NCBI RefSeq assembly: GCF_030269665.1 | Contig: NZ_BSTS01000004.1 | Coordinates: forward strand, 1-64,000 | Reading direction: 5' to 3' | DNA: 64,000 nucleotides | Source of the DNA: Actinomycetospora sp. NBRC 106375 | GTDB lineage: Bacteria; Actinomycetota; Actinomycetes; Mycobacteriales; Pseudonocardiaceae | Part shown: positions 8,923 through 17,848 of the stretch, piece by piece | How positions within the stretch are numbered: position 1 is the stretch's first letter | Layout of the letters: each line of letters opens with the position of its first letter | Program-made: the position numbers and the translations under genes | The notes under the pieces: generated by a model | Told to the model about the DNA's origin: nothing | The model's input: the letters and a program-made list of their open reading frames with translations, nothing else | The model's database searches: none

Positions 8923-9840
8923 TCAGCGCGACGCGAGCGCCTTCGCGATCTCGTCGACGACGAAGTCCATCCCCACGGCGGCGCCGGGCAGCATGAGGAG
9001 CGTGAAGAAGCCGTGCATCTGCCCGGGCACGAGCAGCGTCGAGACGCCGGTGCCCGCCTCGGCGAGGCGGTCGGCGTAGGCCTGACCCTCGTCGCGCAGC
9101 GGGTCGTGCTCGGCGAGCAGCACCGCGGCGGGCGGCAGGCCGCCGAGGTCGTCGGCACGCAGGGGTGACGCGTCGGGCTGCCCCCGCAGCGAAGGGTCCG
9201 GGGCGTAGTGGCCCCAGAACCAGATCATGGCGGCGCGGCTGACGATCAGCTGGTTGTCCGGGTCGACGTACGACGGGCGGTCGACGTTCGCGTCGGTGAC
9301 GGGGTAGACGAGCACCTGGGCGGCCAGCGCCGGACCCCCCGCGTCCCGCGCGCGGCGGGCCACGATCGCGGCGAGGTTGCCGCCCGCCGAGTCGCCCGCG
9401 ACGACGATCGGGACGCGGGCGCCGGCGAGCGTCTCCACCTGCTCGTCCACCCAGCGCAGCGCCGTCCACGCGTCCTCGACGGCCGTCGGGTAGCGGTGCT
9501 CGGGGGCGAGCCGGTAGTCGACGAGCACCACGACGCACCCGGTGCGCACGGCGAGCGTCCGGCCGAGGTTCTCGAACTCGTCGAGCGCCCCGATCACCCA
9601 CCCGCCGCCGTGGTAGTAGACGACGACGCCGCGCGGGGTGCCCGCGGGCACGATCACCCGGACCGGCACGGGGGCGTCCGGGGGCTCCGCGACGAGCTCG
9701 ACGTCGGGGCCGGGCCCGTACATCTCGGCCAGCGCCGGGCCCAGGCCCCGCGCCTGCTCCGGGGTCATGTCGCTGATCGGCGGCAGCCCGCTCTCCCCGA
9801 GCTGGGTCAGCAGCGCCGTGCTCGCCTCGTCGAGAGCCAT
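8923..9840 (-). CDS. Alpha/beta hydrolase (hormone-sensitive lipase family)
   Basis: 305 residues. Oxyanion-hole motif HGGGW at 77-81, nucleophile elbow GDSAGG at 149-154 (Ser151), acid Asp near 246-250 (AEHDPLRD) and His276 (GQMHGF) complete the triad. No signal peptide, so cytoplasmic. It probably hydrolyses the ester or lactone formed by the adjacent BVMO, which starts 32 bases downstream. It is the first gene after the dyad at 9862-9883, which also matches sites at the other catabolic promoters nearby. Confidence 0.9.
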   Translation of the reverse strand: MALDEASTALLTQLGESGLPPISDMTPEQARGLGPALAEMYGPGPDVELVAEPPDAPVPVRVIVPAGTPRGVVVYYHGGGWVIGALDEFENLGRTLAVRTGCVVVLVDYRLAPEHRYPTAVEDAWTALRWVDEQVETLAGARVPIVVAGDSAGGNLAAIVARRARDAGGPALAAQVLVYPVTDANVDRPSYVDPDNQLIVSRAAMIWFWGHYAPDPSLRGQPDASPLRADDLGGLPPAAVLLAEHDPLRDEGQAYADRLAEAGTGVSTLLVPGQMHGFFTLLMLPGAAVGMDFVVDEIAKALASR

Positions 9841-9861
9841 GGACCCGCCTCGTCACGTCGG

Positions 9862-9883
9862 CTACCAAACGACCGGTAGTTTA
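9862..9883 (-). promoter_or_regulatory. TetR-type operator, site a
   Basis: Minus-strand right half CGTTTGGTAG, two-base spacer, left half TAAACTACCG. It lies 22 bases upstream of the hydrolase start at 9840 and separates the hydrolase/BVMO pair from the seven-gene operon ending at 9902. The right half is identical to those of sites b and d. Confidence 0.6.
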
Positions 9884-9901
9884 ACGACGACGTGGCCGTG
9901 A

Positions 9902-10753
9902 TCACAATGATCTCCACGGACCCGGCGGACCCCACTCGGCGCGGCCGGTCACGGCGTCCCGCCCGTCGGCGTGCCGGAGCGCGAAGGTGCCGTCGTCGCC
10001 GGCCGCGGGCGTGACGACGTCGCCGGCCACGACGGTGGCCCGGAACCGCGCCTCGAACGCCGTGAGCGTCGCGTCCGGGCGCCGCGCGGTGAGGAAGGTC
10101 AGCGCGTACGCGAGGTTGGCGGGCCCCTGGTTGACGCACGCGCGGCCGTACCCGACCGCGGCCGCGGCGTCGGGGTCGAGGTGGATCGGGTTCGGGTCGC
10201 GCAGCAGCAGGGCCATCAGCTTCATCTCGTCGGCGCGGACGGTGAGCGACGGGCCCCGGTGCGGAAGGTGGGGGAGGTGCTCCCGGGGCGTGCCCACGGA
10301 CGGGGCCGACGGCTCCGACGGCGCCGCGACCCCCCGCCGGGGCAGGAGGAAGCCATAGGTGGCCGTGAGCACCGGCACGCCGTCACGCTGCAGGTCGAGC
10401 ACCATCTCGACGTCGTCGAACGTCCCCAGCACGCGGCCGTGGCGACGCCGGACCGTCGTGATCCCGCCGTGCACCTCGTGCTCGGCGTCGAGCACCAGGG
10501 GACCCGCGAACCGCGCACCGAACCGCCCCAGCAGCGGCCCGGCCTCGAGCGGGCAGCCGAAGCTCGCGAACAGCTCCCCCAGCGACGGGCCCATCCCCCG
10601 CTGCGGCGCGAGGAACGCCCAGATCGGGTGCGGTGCCGGCGCGCGGGGCGAACGTACCGCGTCGTGCATCAGCAGGCTCTCGTAGCCCTCGACACGGGAC
10701 GTGCCGCCGGGCAGGCGCCGACCCGCGAGCTCGTCGGGGGCGGGCGCCGTCAC
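9902..10753 (-). CDS. MaoC-like hot-dog dehydratase
   Basis: 283 residues from GTG 10753, which overlaps the ligase stop (GTGA). The C-terminal half carries the hydratase-2 motif RDPNPIHLDPDAAAAVGYG, including the catalytic Asp and His; the N-terminal half looks like a second, degenerate hot-dog domain. Proteins of this type hydrate or dehydrate 2-enoyl-CoA thioesters, and double hot-dog forms act on bulky substrates such as steroid side-chain CoAs. It is last in the seven-gene operon, consistent with a beta-oxidation step after the acyl-CoA ligase. Confidence 0.85.
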   Translation of the reverse strand: MTAPAPDELAGRRLPGGTSRVEGYESLLMHDAVRSPRAPAPHPIWAFLAPQRGMGPSLGELFASFGCPLEAGPLLGRFGARFAGPLVLDAEHEVHGGITTVRRRHGRVLGTFDDVEMVLDLQRDGVPVLTATYGFLLPRRGVAAPSEPSAPSVGTPREHLPHLPHRGPSLTVRADEMKLMALLLRDPNPIHLDPDAAAAVGYGRACVNQGPANLAYALTFLTARRPDATLTAFEARFRATVVAGDVVTPAAGDDGTFALRHADGRDAVTGRAEWGPPGPWRSL

Positions 10754-12330
10754 GCGCCCACCCGGGGCGCCTCGGTGACGCCGGCCGCCGCGAGCTCCTC
10801 GGCGATCCGCGCCCGCAGCTCCACCTTGCGGATCTTCGTCCCGGACATGGGCCACTGCTCGACGAACCGCACGTAGCGCGGCACGCGGAAGCTCGCGATC
10901 CGCCCGACGCAGTGGGCGATCAGCTCCTCGGCGGTGACGCTCGCCCCCGGCGCGAGCTGCACGAAGGCCGCCGGCACCTCGACGTACCGGGCGTCGGGCG
11001 CGGCGACCACCGCGACCACGCCGACCGCGGGGTGCGTCAGGAGGTGGTTCTCGATCTCGGCGGCGGAGACGTTCTCCCCGCCGACCTTGAGCATGTCCTT
11101 GAGCCTCGTGCGGAACGTGACCCGCCGGTCGGCGTCGACGGTGACGACGTCGCCGGTGTGCACCCAGCCGTGCGCGTCGATGGTCGCCGCCGTGGCCTCG
11201 GGGTCGCGGAAGTAGCCGTCGAACGCCGTGGGGCCGCGGAAGAGGAGCTCGCCGGGGACGTCGGGCGGCAGGTCGGCGCCGGTCTCCGGGTCGACCACCC
11301 GCACGCTCATCCCCGGCATCGGGTGCCCGCCGGTGGTCAGCCGGGCCTCGAGCGGGTCGTCGAGACGACCGAGCGCGAGGAACGCCGACGACTCCGTCAT
11401 CGCCACGCACGAGACGTGCACGGCCTGCGGCACCCGGTCGGCCATCGCGCGCAGCCGCTCGGGGACGCCGACCGCCATGACCAGCCGGATCGCCGACCAG
11501 TCCCGGTCCGGCCGGTCGGGGCGGTCGAGCACCGGCATCCAGATCGTCTCGAACGCCGCGAGCGCCACCGTGATCCGCTCGGACTCGAGCAGCGCCGGCG
11601 TCGTCGCGGGGTCGAAGAAGCCGGGGTGGACGAACGTGGCGCGGGCGGTGAGCGCACTGAGCGCGAACGTGATGCCGCCGCCGTGGAACAGCGGGATGGC
11701 GGTCCAGATCCGGTCGACGGACGTCAGCGCCATCCGCTCCGCGATCCCGGCCGCGAGCCGGACGAGCGCCTCGTGGGAGAGCAGCGCGCCCTTCGGCGCG
11801 GCGGTGGTGCCGGACGTGTAGACGAGCACGGCGGCGTCGCGGACGCGGGTGCCGGCCTGCACATCGGCGACGGCGGCCGGGTCCCCGCCGCGCAGCTCGT
11901 CGAGCGTCACCAGCGCGCGCAGCTCCGGCGTCGGGCCGGCGTCCACGGCCTGTCGGGCCAGCTCGGCGAGGTCGGGGGCGCCCGGGGTGCTCGGCGGCGC
12001 CGTGACCACGACCGCGGCCCCGGAGTGCACGACGACGTGGCGCACCTCGTCGGGCCGGTAGCGGGCGTTGACGGGCACCGCGACCGCCCCCACCCGCGTC
12101 ACGGCGAGCAGCAGCGCGACGAGGTCGGCCGAGGCGGGCAGGAGCAGCGCGACGCGATCGCCCGGCGCGACGCCGAGCGCGAGCAGGGCGGCGGCGTGGC
12201 GGACGGAGCGGTCGACCAGCCCGCCGACCGTGAGCCGCTCGCCGTCGGCGAAGACCAGCGCCTCCGCGTCGGGGTCGGCGGAGGCGGACTCGTCGACGAG
12301 CTCGAACAGGGTGGTGACCCGGGGCCTCAC
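10750..12330 (-). CDS. AMP-dependent acyl-CoA synthetase
   Basis: 526 residues. ATP-binding P-loop VYTSGTTAAPKG, hinge region TRLKDMLKVGGENV and the C-terminal catalytic Lys in PMSGTKIRK identify an ANL-family acyl-CoA ligase. It should activate a carboxylic acid intermediate to its CoA thioester. Start GTG 12330 overlaps the P450 stop (GTGA). The C-terminal region resembles that of the ligase at 20691-22232 (shared KDMLKVGGEN and PMSGTK), so the two are probably paralogues for related acids. Confidence 0.92.
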   Translation of the reverse strand: MRPRVTTLFELVDESASADPDAEALVFADGERLTVGGLVDRSVRHAAALLALGVAPGDRVALLLPASADLVALLLAVTRVGAVAVPVNARYRPDEVRHVVVHSGAAVVVTAPPSTPGAPDLAELARQAVDAGPTPELRALVTLDELRGGDPAAVADVQAGTRVRDAAVLVYTSGTTAAPKGALLSHEALVRLAAGIAERMALTSVDRIWTAIPLFHGGGITFALSALTARATFVHPGFFDPATTPALLESERITVALAAFETIWMPVLDRPDRPDRDWSAIRLVMAVGVPERLRAMADRVPQAVHVSCVAMTESSAFLALGRLDDPLEARLTTGGHPMPGMSVRVVDPETGADLPPDVPGELLFRGPTAFDGYFRDPEATAATIDAHGWVHTGDVVTVDADRRVTFRTRLKDMLKVGGENVSAAEIENHLLTHPAVGVVAVVAAPDARYVEVPAAFVQLAPGASVTAEELIAHCVGRIASFRVPRYVRFVEQWPMSGTKIRKVELRARIAEELAAAGVTEAPRVGA

Positions 12331-13571
12331 GACCGGCTCCCCACCGCGTGCCCGTCGTGCACCACCGGCAGCGACGTCTGGGCCCGCGAGGCGATCGTCG
12401 GGAGGTACTCCGGGTCCCCCGCCACCCGCAGCCCCGGCAGCCGCCGCAGCAGCGTCCCGACGGCGATCCGGGTCTCGATCCGCGCGAGCTGCGCCCCGAT
12501 GCAGGCGTGGATCCCCCGCCCGAACGCGACGTGCGTGGCCCGTTCGCGGGCGAGGTCGACGGTGTCCGGGTGCGGGAAGCGCTCCGGGTCCCGGTTGGCG
12601 CCGGGCAGCAGCAGGTAGACGCGCTCGCCCTCGCGGATCGTGCGTCCGCGCAGCTCGTGGTCGGCGACGACCCAGCGCACCAGCACCTTGATCGGCCCCA
12701 CCAGCCGCAGGGACTCCTCCACGGCGGGGTTGACCAGCGCCGGGTCGTCGCGGAGGCGGTCGCGCAGCCCGGGGTCGGCCGTGAGCAGGCGGATCGCGTT
12801 GGCGATCGCGTTCGTCGTCGTCTCGTGCCCGGCGAACAGCAGCAGCGCGCACATGCCGACGAGCTCGTCGTCGGACAGGGCGTCTCCCTGCGAGCCCTCG
12901 GAGCCGCCGGCGATCATCGCCGAGAGCATGTCGCCCCCGGGGTCACGGCGGCGCCGGCCGACCAGCTCGCGGAAGTATGCCGCCATCTCCTCGAGCCCCC
13001 GCAGCGCCCGGGCGTGGCGGTCGGGCCGGGCGTCGCCGCCGGCGCCGAAGGCCACGAGCGCGAGCTCGTCGGACCACTCCCGGAACCGGTCGCGGTCGGC
13101 GGGCGGCGCACCGAGCATCTCGGCGATGACGATCGCGGGCAGCGGGTAGGCGACGCCGGCGACCAGGTCGGTGCCCCGCTCGGCGAGGAACGCGTCGACC
13201 AGCTCGTCGACCAGCGCCTGGATGCGCTCCTCCATCGCCGCGATCTGCTGCTGCTTGAACGCCGCCCCGGACAGGCGCCGCAGCCGGGTGTGTGCGGGCG
13301 GGTCGGTGACCACCATCCAGTCGCTGATCAGCCCGAGGATGCGCTGCGACGGGTCGTCGGACGGGCCCTTCTCCATCACCGGCCGCACCCGGTCCGACGA
13401 GAGCGCCGGGTTGCGGAACGCGGCGACCACGTCGTCGTAGCGCGTCACGAGCCAGGCGCGGTGTCGCGGGCTCCAGTGCACGGGGTCGTGGGTGCGCAGC
13501 ACCGCCGCGGCCGCGTCGGGGTCCGCGATCGCCGCGGGGGCCAGCAGGTCGTCGGGGAGCTCGTCGGTCAC
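12327..13571 (-). CDS. Cytochrome P450
   Basis: 414 residues, soluble bacterial type. I-helix AGHETT at 247-252, ESLR at 286-289 and haem loop FGRGIHACIG with Cys357 are all intact. It would hydroxylate a hydrophobic substrate using electrons from a separate ferredoxin and reductase; neither gene is adjacent. The start ATG overlaps the stop of the luciferase-like gene (ATGA), placing it inside the carboxylase/crotonase/ligase operon. Confidence 0.93.
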   Translation of the reverse strand: MTDELPDDLLAPAAIADPDAAAAVLRTHDPVHWSPRHRAWLVTRYDDVVAAFRNPALSSDRVRPVMEKGPSDDPSQRILGLISDWMVVTDPPAHTRLRRLSGAAFKQQQIAAMEERIQALVDELVDAFLAERGTDLVAGVAYPLPAIVIAEMLGAPPADRDRFREWSDELALVAFGAGGDARPDRHARALRGLEEMAAYFRELVGRRRRDPGGDMLSAMIAGGSEGSQGDALSDDELVGMCALLLFAGHETTTNAIANAIRLLTADPGLRDRLRDDPALVNPAVEESLRLVGPIKVLVRWVVADHELRGRTIREGERVYLLLPGANRDPERFPHPDTVDLARERATHVAFGRGIHACIGAQLARIETRIAVGTLLRRLPGLRVAGDPEYLPTIASRAQTSLPVVHDGHAVGSRS

Positions 13572-14548
13572 GACACACCTCGGGCGGGGACGGGCTGGGG
13601 GGTCGATCCGGCGAGGCCGGGCCGCAGGACGTCGGTGACGAGCTCGAGGTGGCGCTCGACGACGTCGTCGGGCAGCCCGCCGAGATCGGCGAAGCAGAAG
13701 ACGTCGGTGACGGGGAAGCCGCGCAGCTCGTCGAGCTGGGCCCGGACCGCGGCCACCGCGTCCTCACCGGTCTGCACCCGGAGCTTCGGGAACGTGGTGT
13801 CGCCCGGGGTCCTGGCCTGCTCGTCGTTGCCCCGGTAGGACTCCCGGTTGCGGCGGGCCGCGGTGCGCACCTCGGCCTTCGCCGCGTCCGGGTCGTCGGC
13901 GAGCAGCACGTTGACGAGCCCGCCGAGGCGACCCCGCGCGGCCGGCCACCCGCCGGCGGCGAGGCCCTCGGCGTACGGGGCGAGCAGCGCGGGGTCGAGC
14001 CAGAGCAGCCCGGCCCCGGCGCGCCCGGCGAGCCGCGCCCCGCGGGGTCCGCGGGCACCGACCCACGTCGGCAGCGGGTCCTGGACCGGCGCCGGGGTGA
14101 CGGTGCCGTCGGCCCACAGCGCGGGCAGGCGGCGCAGCTGGTGCTCCAGGATCGTGTAGCGCTCCCGGTGCTCGACGCCGGCCCGGGCGAGCTCCTCGGC
14201 CCGCCAGCCCGCGCCGACCCCGAGCTCGAGGCGCCCGCCGGAGACGAGGTCGACCACGGCGGCCTGCTCCGCGAGCGTCTCGGCGGGCAGCATCGGCCCG
14301 ATCACGACCGCCGTGCCGACCCGCAGCGTGCGGGTGCGGGCGGCGATCGCGGCGGCGGCGGTCAGCGGGGCTGGCAGGTAGCCGTCGGCGAACCCGTGGT
14401 GCTCGGTGACCCACGCGGCCTCGAGCCCGCGGTCCTCCGCCGCGGCGACGCGGTCGAGGGTGCGCGCGTAGACGTCGGCGCCGCGGGAGCCCGGCGGGAG
14501 GCGCAGGTCGAGGTAGAGGCCCACCCGCGGGTGGTGGTCGCCGCTCAT
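13568..14548 (-). CDS. LLM-class flavin-dependent oxidoreductase
   Basis: 326 residues with the luciferase-like TIM-barrel pattern: WVTEHHGFADG near residue 50, RTRTLRVGTAV, and LVSGGRLELGVGAGWR. Many actinobacterial members use F420, others FMN; the sequence alone does not decide. The start overlaps the SnoaL stop and the end overlaps the P450 start, so it is embedded in the operon and probably performs a redox or oxygenation step in the same pathway. Confidence 0.87.
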   Translation of the reverse strand: MSGDHHPRVGLYLDLRLPPGSRGADVYARTLDRVAAAEDRGLEAAWVTEHHGFADGYLPAPLTAAAAIAARTRTLRVGTAVVIGPMLPAETLAEQAAVVDLVSGGRLELGVGAGWRAEELARAGVEHRERYTILEHQLRRLPALWADGTVTPAPVQDPLPTWVGARGPRGARLAGRAGAGLLWLDPALLAPYAEGLAAGGWPAARGRLGGLVNVLLADDPDAAKAEVRTAARRNRESYRGNDEQARTPGDTTFPKLRVQTGEDAVAAVRAQLDELRGFPVTDVFCFADLGGLPDDVVERHLELVTDVLRPGLAGSTPQPVPARGVS

Positions 14549-15378
14549 GCCCGTGCCCCGGCCGACGTCAGGGCCTTCGCGAGGCCGAGGCGGTCGCGGA
14601 CGACCTGCCCGCTCACGACGCGGCCGCCGGTGACGGTGACCAGCGCGGCGGCGTGCAGCGTCGCGGGTGCGCCGACGTGGTCGTCGGTGCCGGGACCGAG
14701 CCCCCCGCGGAACCGGCCGCGCACGGTCACGTGGAGCGCGGCCCGGTCGCCGGCGGTGAACAGGTCGTCGACCACGACCTCGTCGGCGTCGACGAGGTCG
14801 CCGGGCACGCGCCCGTCGTCCATGACCACGTCGTTCACGGCCGGGGCGCCCTGGGCGGCCCAGGCGGCCGCGACCGCCTCGACCCCGCTGTCGGGCTCCC
14901 GCGCCACGGTGTCCCACGGCGCGAGCGCGGGCGGCGGCACCGCGTCGGGGACGCCGTCGGCGAGCTGGCGGCGGCGGGCGAGGTAATCCTGCTCGACGCG
15001 GTTGGCGGTCAGCCGGCTGCCGTTCCACGCGTAGAGCCCGAGGCCGCGCCAGGCGGCCAGGGCACCGTCGTGACGCACCGAGGCGCCGTGCTCGGAGAAG
15101 AGGAGGGCGAGGCGCTCGCCGTTGGTCACGACGTCGTGGACGGTGAGCCCGAGGCCCGGGAACTGGTCGAGCTGGCGGCGCGTCGCGGGCTTGTAGGCCT
15201 CGTCGCGGCCGGCGACCTCGTGCGGGCCCATGACCAGGACGTAGTCGGGTTCCATGATCTCGTCGCAGACGGCGAGGTCGTGGGAGTTCGTGTAGTCGAC
15301 GACGTAGCGGCGCATGAGCGCGACGAAGGGCTCCGGCTGTGTCGATGGTCGAGCTCCGGCAGGCTCCGTCTCCCTCAC
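14545..15378 (-). CDS. Tandem SnoaL-like (NTF2 fold) protein
   Basis: 277 residues, twice the usual SnoaL length. One domain begins MRRYVVDYTNSHDLAVCDEI and a second around VEAVAAAWAAQGAPAVND, each ending with a GGRVV- or GSRLT-type strand. Such folds host isomerases, cyclases, hydrolases and small dehydratases. Overlaps of four bases on both sides tie it to the crotonase and luciferase-like genes. It is one of several SnoaL-like proteins in the block; its reaction is unknown. Confidence 0.78.
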   Translation of the reverse strand: MRETEPAGARPSTQPEPFVALMRRYVVDYTNSHDLAVCDEIMEPDYVLVMGPHEVAGRDEAYKPATRRQLDQFPGLGLTVHDVVTNGERLALLFSEHGASVRHDGALAAWRGLGLYAWNGSRLTANRVEQDYLARRRQLADGVPDAVPPPALAPWDTVAREPDSGVEAVAAAWAAQGAPAVNDVVMDDGRVPGDLVDADEVVVDDLFTAGDRAALHVTVRGRFRGGLGPGTDDHVGAPATLHAAALVTVTGGRVVSGQVVRDRLGLAKALTSAGARA

Positions 15379-16160
15379 CGCCCCTCGAACCGCGGCGGCC
15401 GCTTCTCGGCGAACGCCGCGATCCCCTCGGCGGTGTCGGCGGTGTCCTGCAGCATCGTCACCGCCTCGAGCGAGTAGCCGGTCTCGCCGCGGTCGACGCC
15501 GCGGTTGATCATCTGCTTGCCGACGCGCACGGCCAGCGGCGCCGCGCGGGCGATGCGCTCACCCAGCGCCACGGCCTCGTCGAGCAGGGCGTCGTGCGCC
15601 ACCACCTTCTGCACGAGCCCGACGCGCTCGGCCGTCGCGGCGTCGAGGCGCTCGCCGGCGAGCACCATCCACTTCGTCCAGTGCCGGCCCATCACGGCCG
15701 GGCCGCGCAGCACCCCGAACCCGGGGACCAGGCCGATCGCGCTCTCGGGCATCGCGAACTCCGCCCGCTCCGAGGCGATCACGAGGTCGCACGCGAGCGC
15801 CAGCTCGCAGCCGCCGCCGAAGGCGTAGCCGTTGACCGCGGCGATCACCGGCAGCGGGGACTCCTCGAGCGCGGCGAACGTCCGGAGGCACTCGGCCTGG
15901 AACGCGCGCTTGGCCGCGGTGCCGTCGAGCTCGCCGAAGCCCGCGATGTCGCCGCCCGCGGAGAACGCCTTCTCCCCGGCGCCGGTCAGCACGACGGCAC
16001 GCGCCGTGCCGCAGGCCTCGAGACGGGAGAGCGCGTCGCGCATCTGCGGCCAGAAGGCCGCGGTGAGCGCGTTGAGCTTCTCCGGCCGGTCGAGGTGGAT
16101 CACGGCGACCGGGCCGTCGTCCTTGATTGTGATCTCGGTGTACTCGGTGTGCTCGGTCAT
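15375..16160 (-). CDS. Enoyl-CoA hydratase (crotonase family)
   Basis: 261 residues, standard crotonase length. Oxyanion-hole segment AFSAGGDI near 65-72 and both catalytic glutamates, Glu119 (GGGCELALACD) and Glu139 (FAMPESAIGLVPGFG), are present, so hydration of a 2-enoyl-CoA is likely rather than a degenerate function. It lies directly after the carboxyltransferase with a four-base overlap. A carboxylase followed by a hydratase recalls geranyl-CoA or methylcrotonyl-CoA degradation (inference). Confidence 0.9.
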   Translation of the reverse strand: MTEHTEYTEITIKDDGPVAVIHLDRPEKLNALTAAFWPQMRDALSRLEACGTARAVVLTGAGEKAFSAGGDIAGFGELDGTAAKRAFQAECLRTFAALEESPLPVIAAVNGYAFGGGCELALACDLVIASERAEFAMPESAIGLVPGFGVLRGPAVMGRHWTKWMVLAGERLDAATAERVGLVQKVVAHDALLDEAVALGERIARAAPLAVRVGKQMINRGVDRGETGYSLEAVTMLQDTADTAEGIAAFAEKRPPRFEGR

Positions 16161-17758
16161 CCCGGGGCCCCCGTTCGCTGCGGCCGCTCGCCCCAGGCGA
16201 TCTCGATGCTGGTGGCGATGACGTGGCGGGTCGCCGCGGGCGCGATGACGTCGTCGAGCGAGAGATGCGCCGCGGCCTCCCACGGCTCGGACTCGGCGAC
16301 CCACTCCGCGGTGAGCTCGGCGGCGCGCGCGTCGCGGGCCTCCGGACCGTCGGACTCGAGGAGGCGGTCGAGCGCGCGCCGGTGCACCGTGCGGATACCG
16401 GTCTCCGGGGCCATGAACCCCATCTCGGCGGTGGGCCAGGCGTAGAGGAAGTCGGGCCGGGTGGGGCGCCCGCCCATCGCGAAGTGCCCGCCGCCGTACG
16501 CCTTGCGCAGCACCACGCCGACCCGGGGCACCGCGGCCCGGGCGATGCGCGCGACCGTGCGCTCGTAGGCGTGCAGGATGCCGGCGCGCTCCGCCTGGCT
16601 GCCGATCATCAGGCCCGGCACGTCGTGGAGGAACACGAGCGGCAGGCCGAAGGTGTCGCAGAGGTCGACGAAGTCGTGCTCCTTGGCCAGCGACTCCGGG
16701 TCGAGCGCGCCGGCACGCACCAGGGGCTGGTTGGCGACGATCCCGACCGGCGCGCCCTCGACGCGGGCGAGCGCGCAGAGCAGGCTCGGGCCCCAGCCGT
16801 CCGCCCACGGCAGCACCGAGTCCGCGTCGGCGACGGCCGCGAGCACGTCGCGCATGTCGTAGCCCGCGCGGGCGCCGGTCGGCACCACATCGGCGAGCGC
16901 CGCGGGGTCGCGGGCGGGGCCCCGCGGCGCGGCGACCGGGGCGGGCAGCGCGGCGTTCGAGGGCAGGTAGGACAGGAACGCGCCGAGCGCGTCGAGGGCG
17001 TCGGCCTCCGTGTCGACGACGAGGTGCGCGTTGCCGGCGGCCGTCGCGGCCTCGGGACCGCCCAGCTCGTCGTCGGTGAGCCGCTCGCCGATCGCGGGCT
17101 CGACCACCGACGGCCCGGACAGCGCGACCGAGGACCCGCGCGTCATCACGACGTAGTGGGCGGTAGCGGCGTGCAGGGCGGAGTCGCCGTAGCTCGGGCC
17201 GAGCACGGCCGCCGCGCGGGGCACGGCCGGGGCGCCGTCTCCTGCGCCGAGGAAGCTCGTGAAGTCCAGCGGCAGGCCCGAGAAGCGCCAGCCCATGACG
17301 TCGGGCATCCGCCCGCCGTCGGCGTCGCAGAGCAGCACGAGCGGGAAGCCGCCGCGCTGGGCGTGCTCGATGAGCCGGCCCTGCTTGCGCATGCTGATCG
17401 GCGCGGTCGTGCCGGCCACGGCGGTCGCGTCGATGCCGATGACCCCGACGCGGCGCCCGTCGAGCGTCCCGAACCCCGTCACCACCGCGTCGCCGGGCAC
17501 CGGCTTCTCGCGCCGGATCTCGGGCTCGGCGAGCGCGCCGATCTCGAACCAGGTGCCGGGGTCGACGAGCGCCGCGACCCGCTCGCGCACCGGCATGCGT
17601 CCGGACGCGCGGTGCTTCGCGATCGCGTCGTCGCCGCCCATGGCCTCGGCGGCGGCGCGACGGCGGTCGAGCTCGGCGAGGGCCTCGTCCCTTCCCGCGC
17701 GGGGGGCGTCGTCGTCGGTCGTGGGCGGCTCGTGCCCTCCGGCGTGCTCGACCGGCAC
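16157..17758 (-). CDS. Acyl-CoA carboxylase, carboxyltransferase (beta) subunit
   Basis: 533 residues, the size of biotin-dependent acyl-CoA carboxyltransferases (AccD, PccB and MccB type). An N-terminal crotonase-like domain includes AVAGTTAPISMRKQGR; the C-terminal domain has VFLHDVPGLMIGSQAER, RKAYGGGHFAMGG and the glycine-rich oxyanion loops. It transfers CO2 from carboxybiotin to an acyl-CoA. Its partner biotin carboxylase is transcribed divergently from the same 90-bp promoter region, which contains operator site b. It is the first gene of the operon running to 9902. Confidence 0.9.
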   Translation of the reverse strand: MPVEHAGGHEPPTTDDDAPRAGRDEALAELDRRRAAAEAMGGDDAIAKHRASGRMPVRERVAALVDPGTWFEIGALAEPEIRREKPVPGDAVVTGFGTLDGRRVGVIGIDATAVAGTTAPISMRKQGRLIEHAQRGGFPLVLLCDADGGRMPDVMGWRFSGLPLDFTSFLGAGDGAPAVPRAAAVLGPSYGDSALHAATAHYVVMTRGSSVALSGPSVVEPAIGERLTDDELGGPEAATAAGNAHLVVDTEADALDALGAFLSYLPSNAALPAPVAAPRGPARDPAALADVVPTGARAGYDMRDVLAAVADADSVLPWADGWGPSLLCALARVEGAPVGIVANQPLVRAGALDPESLAKEHDFVDLCDTFGLPLVFLHDVPGLMIGSQAERAGILHAYERTVARIARAAVPRVGVVLRKAYGGGHFAMGGRPTRPDFLYAWPTAEMGFMAPETGIRTVHRRALDRLLESDGPEARDARAAELTAEWVAESEPWEAAAHLSLDDVIAPAATRHVIATSIEIAWGERPQRTGAPG

Positions 17759-17803
17759 GGTGCCTCCCGCATGACGTGACGTGGCTCTCGCGGCGACGGT
17801 AAT

Positions 17804-17825
17804 CTACCATCCGGCCGTTTGGTAG
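17804..17825 (+). promoter_or_regulatory. TetR-type operator, site b
   Basis: Left half CTACCATCCG, spacer GC, right half CGTTTGGTAG: eight of ten positions are symmetric. It lies between the divergent carboxyltransferase (17758) and biotin carboxylase (17849), so one bound dimer could repress both subunits. It overlaps a TTG codon that would otherwise be an upstream start of the biotin carboxylase, which argues for the GTG at 17849. Confidence 0.65.
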
Positions 17826-17848
17826 ATGAGCCCTCCAGGGAGGTCGCG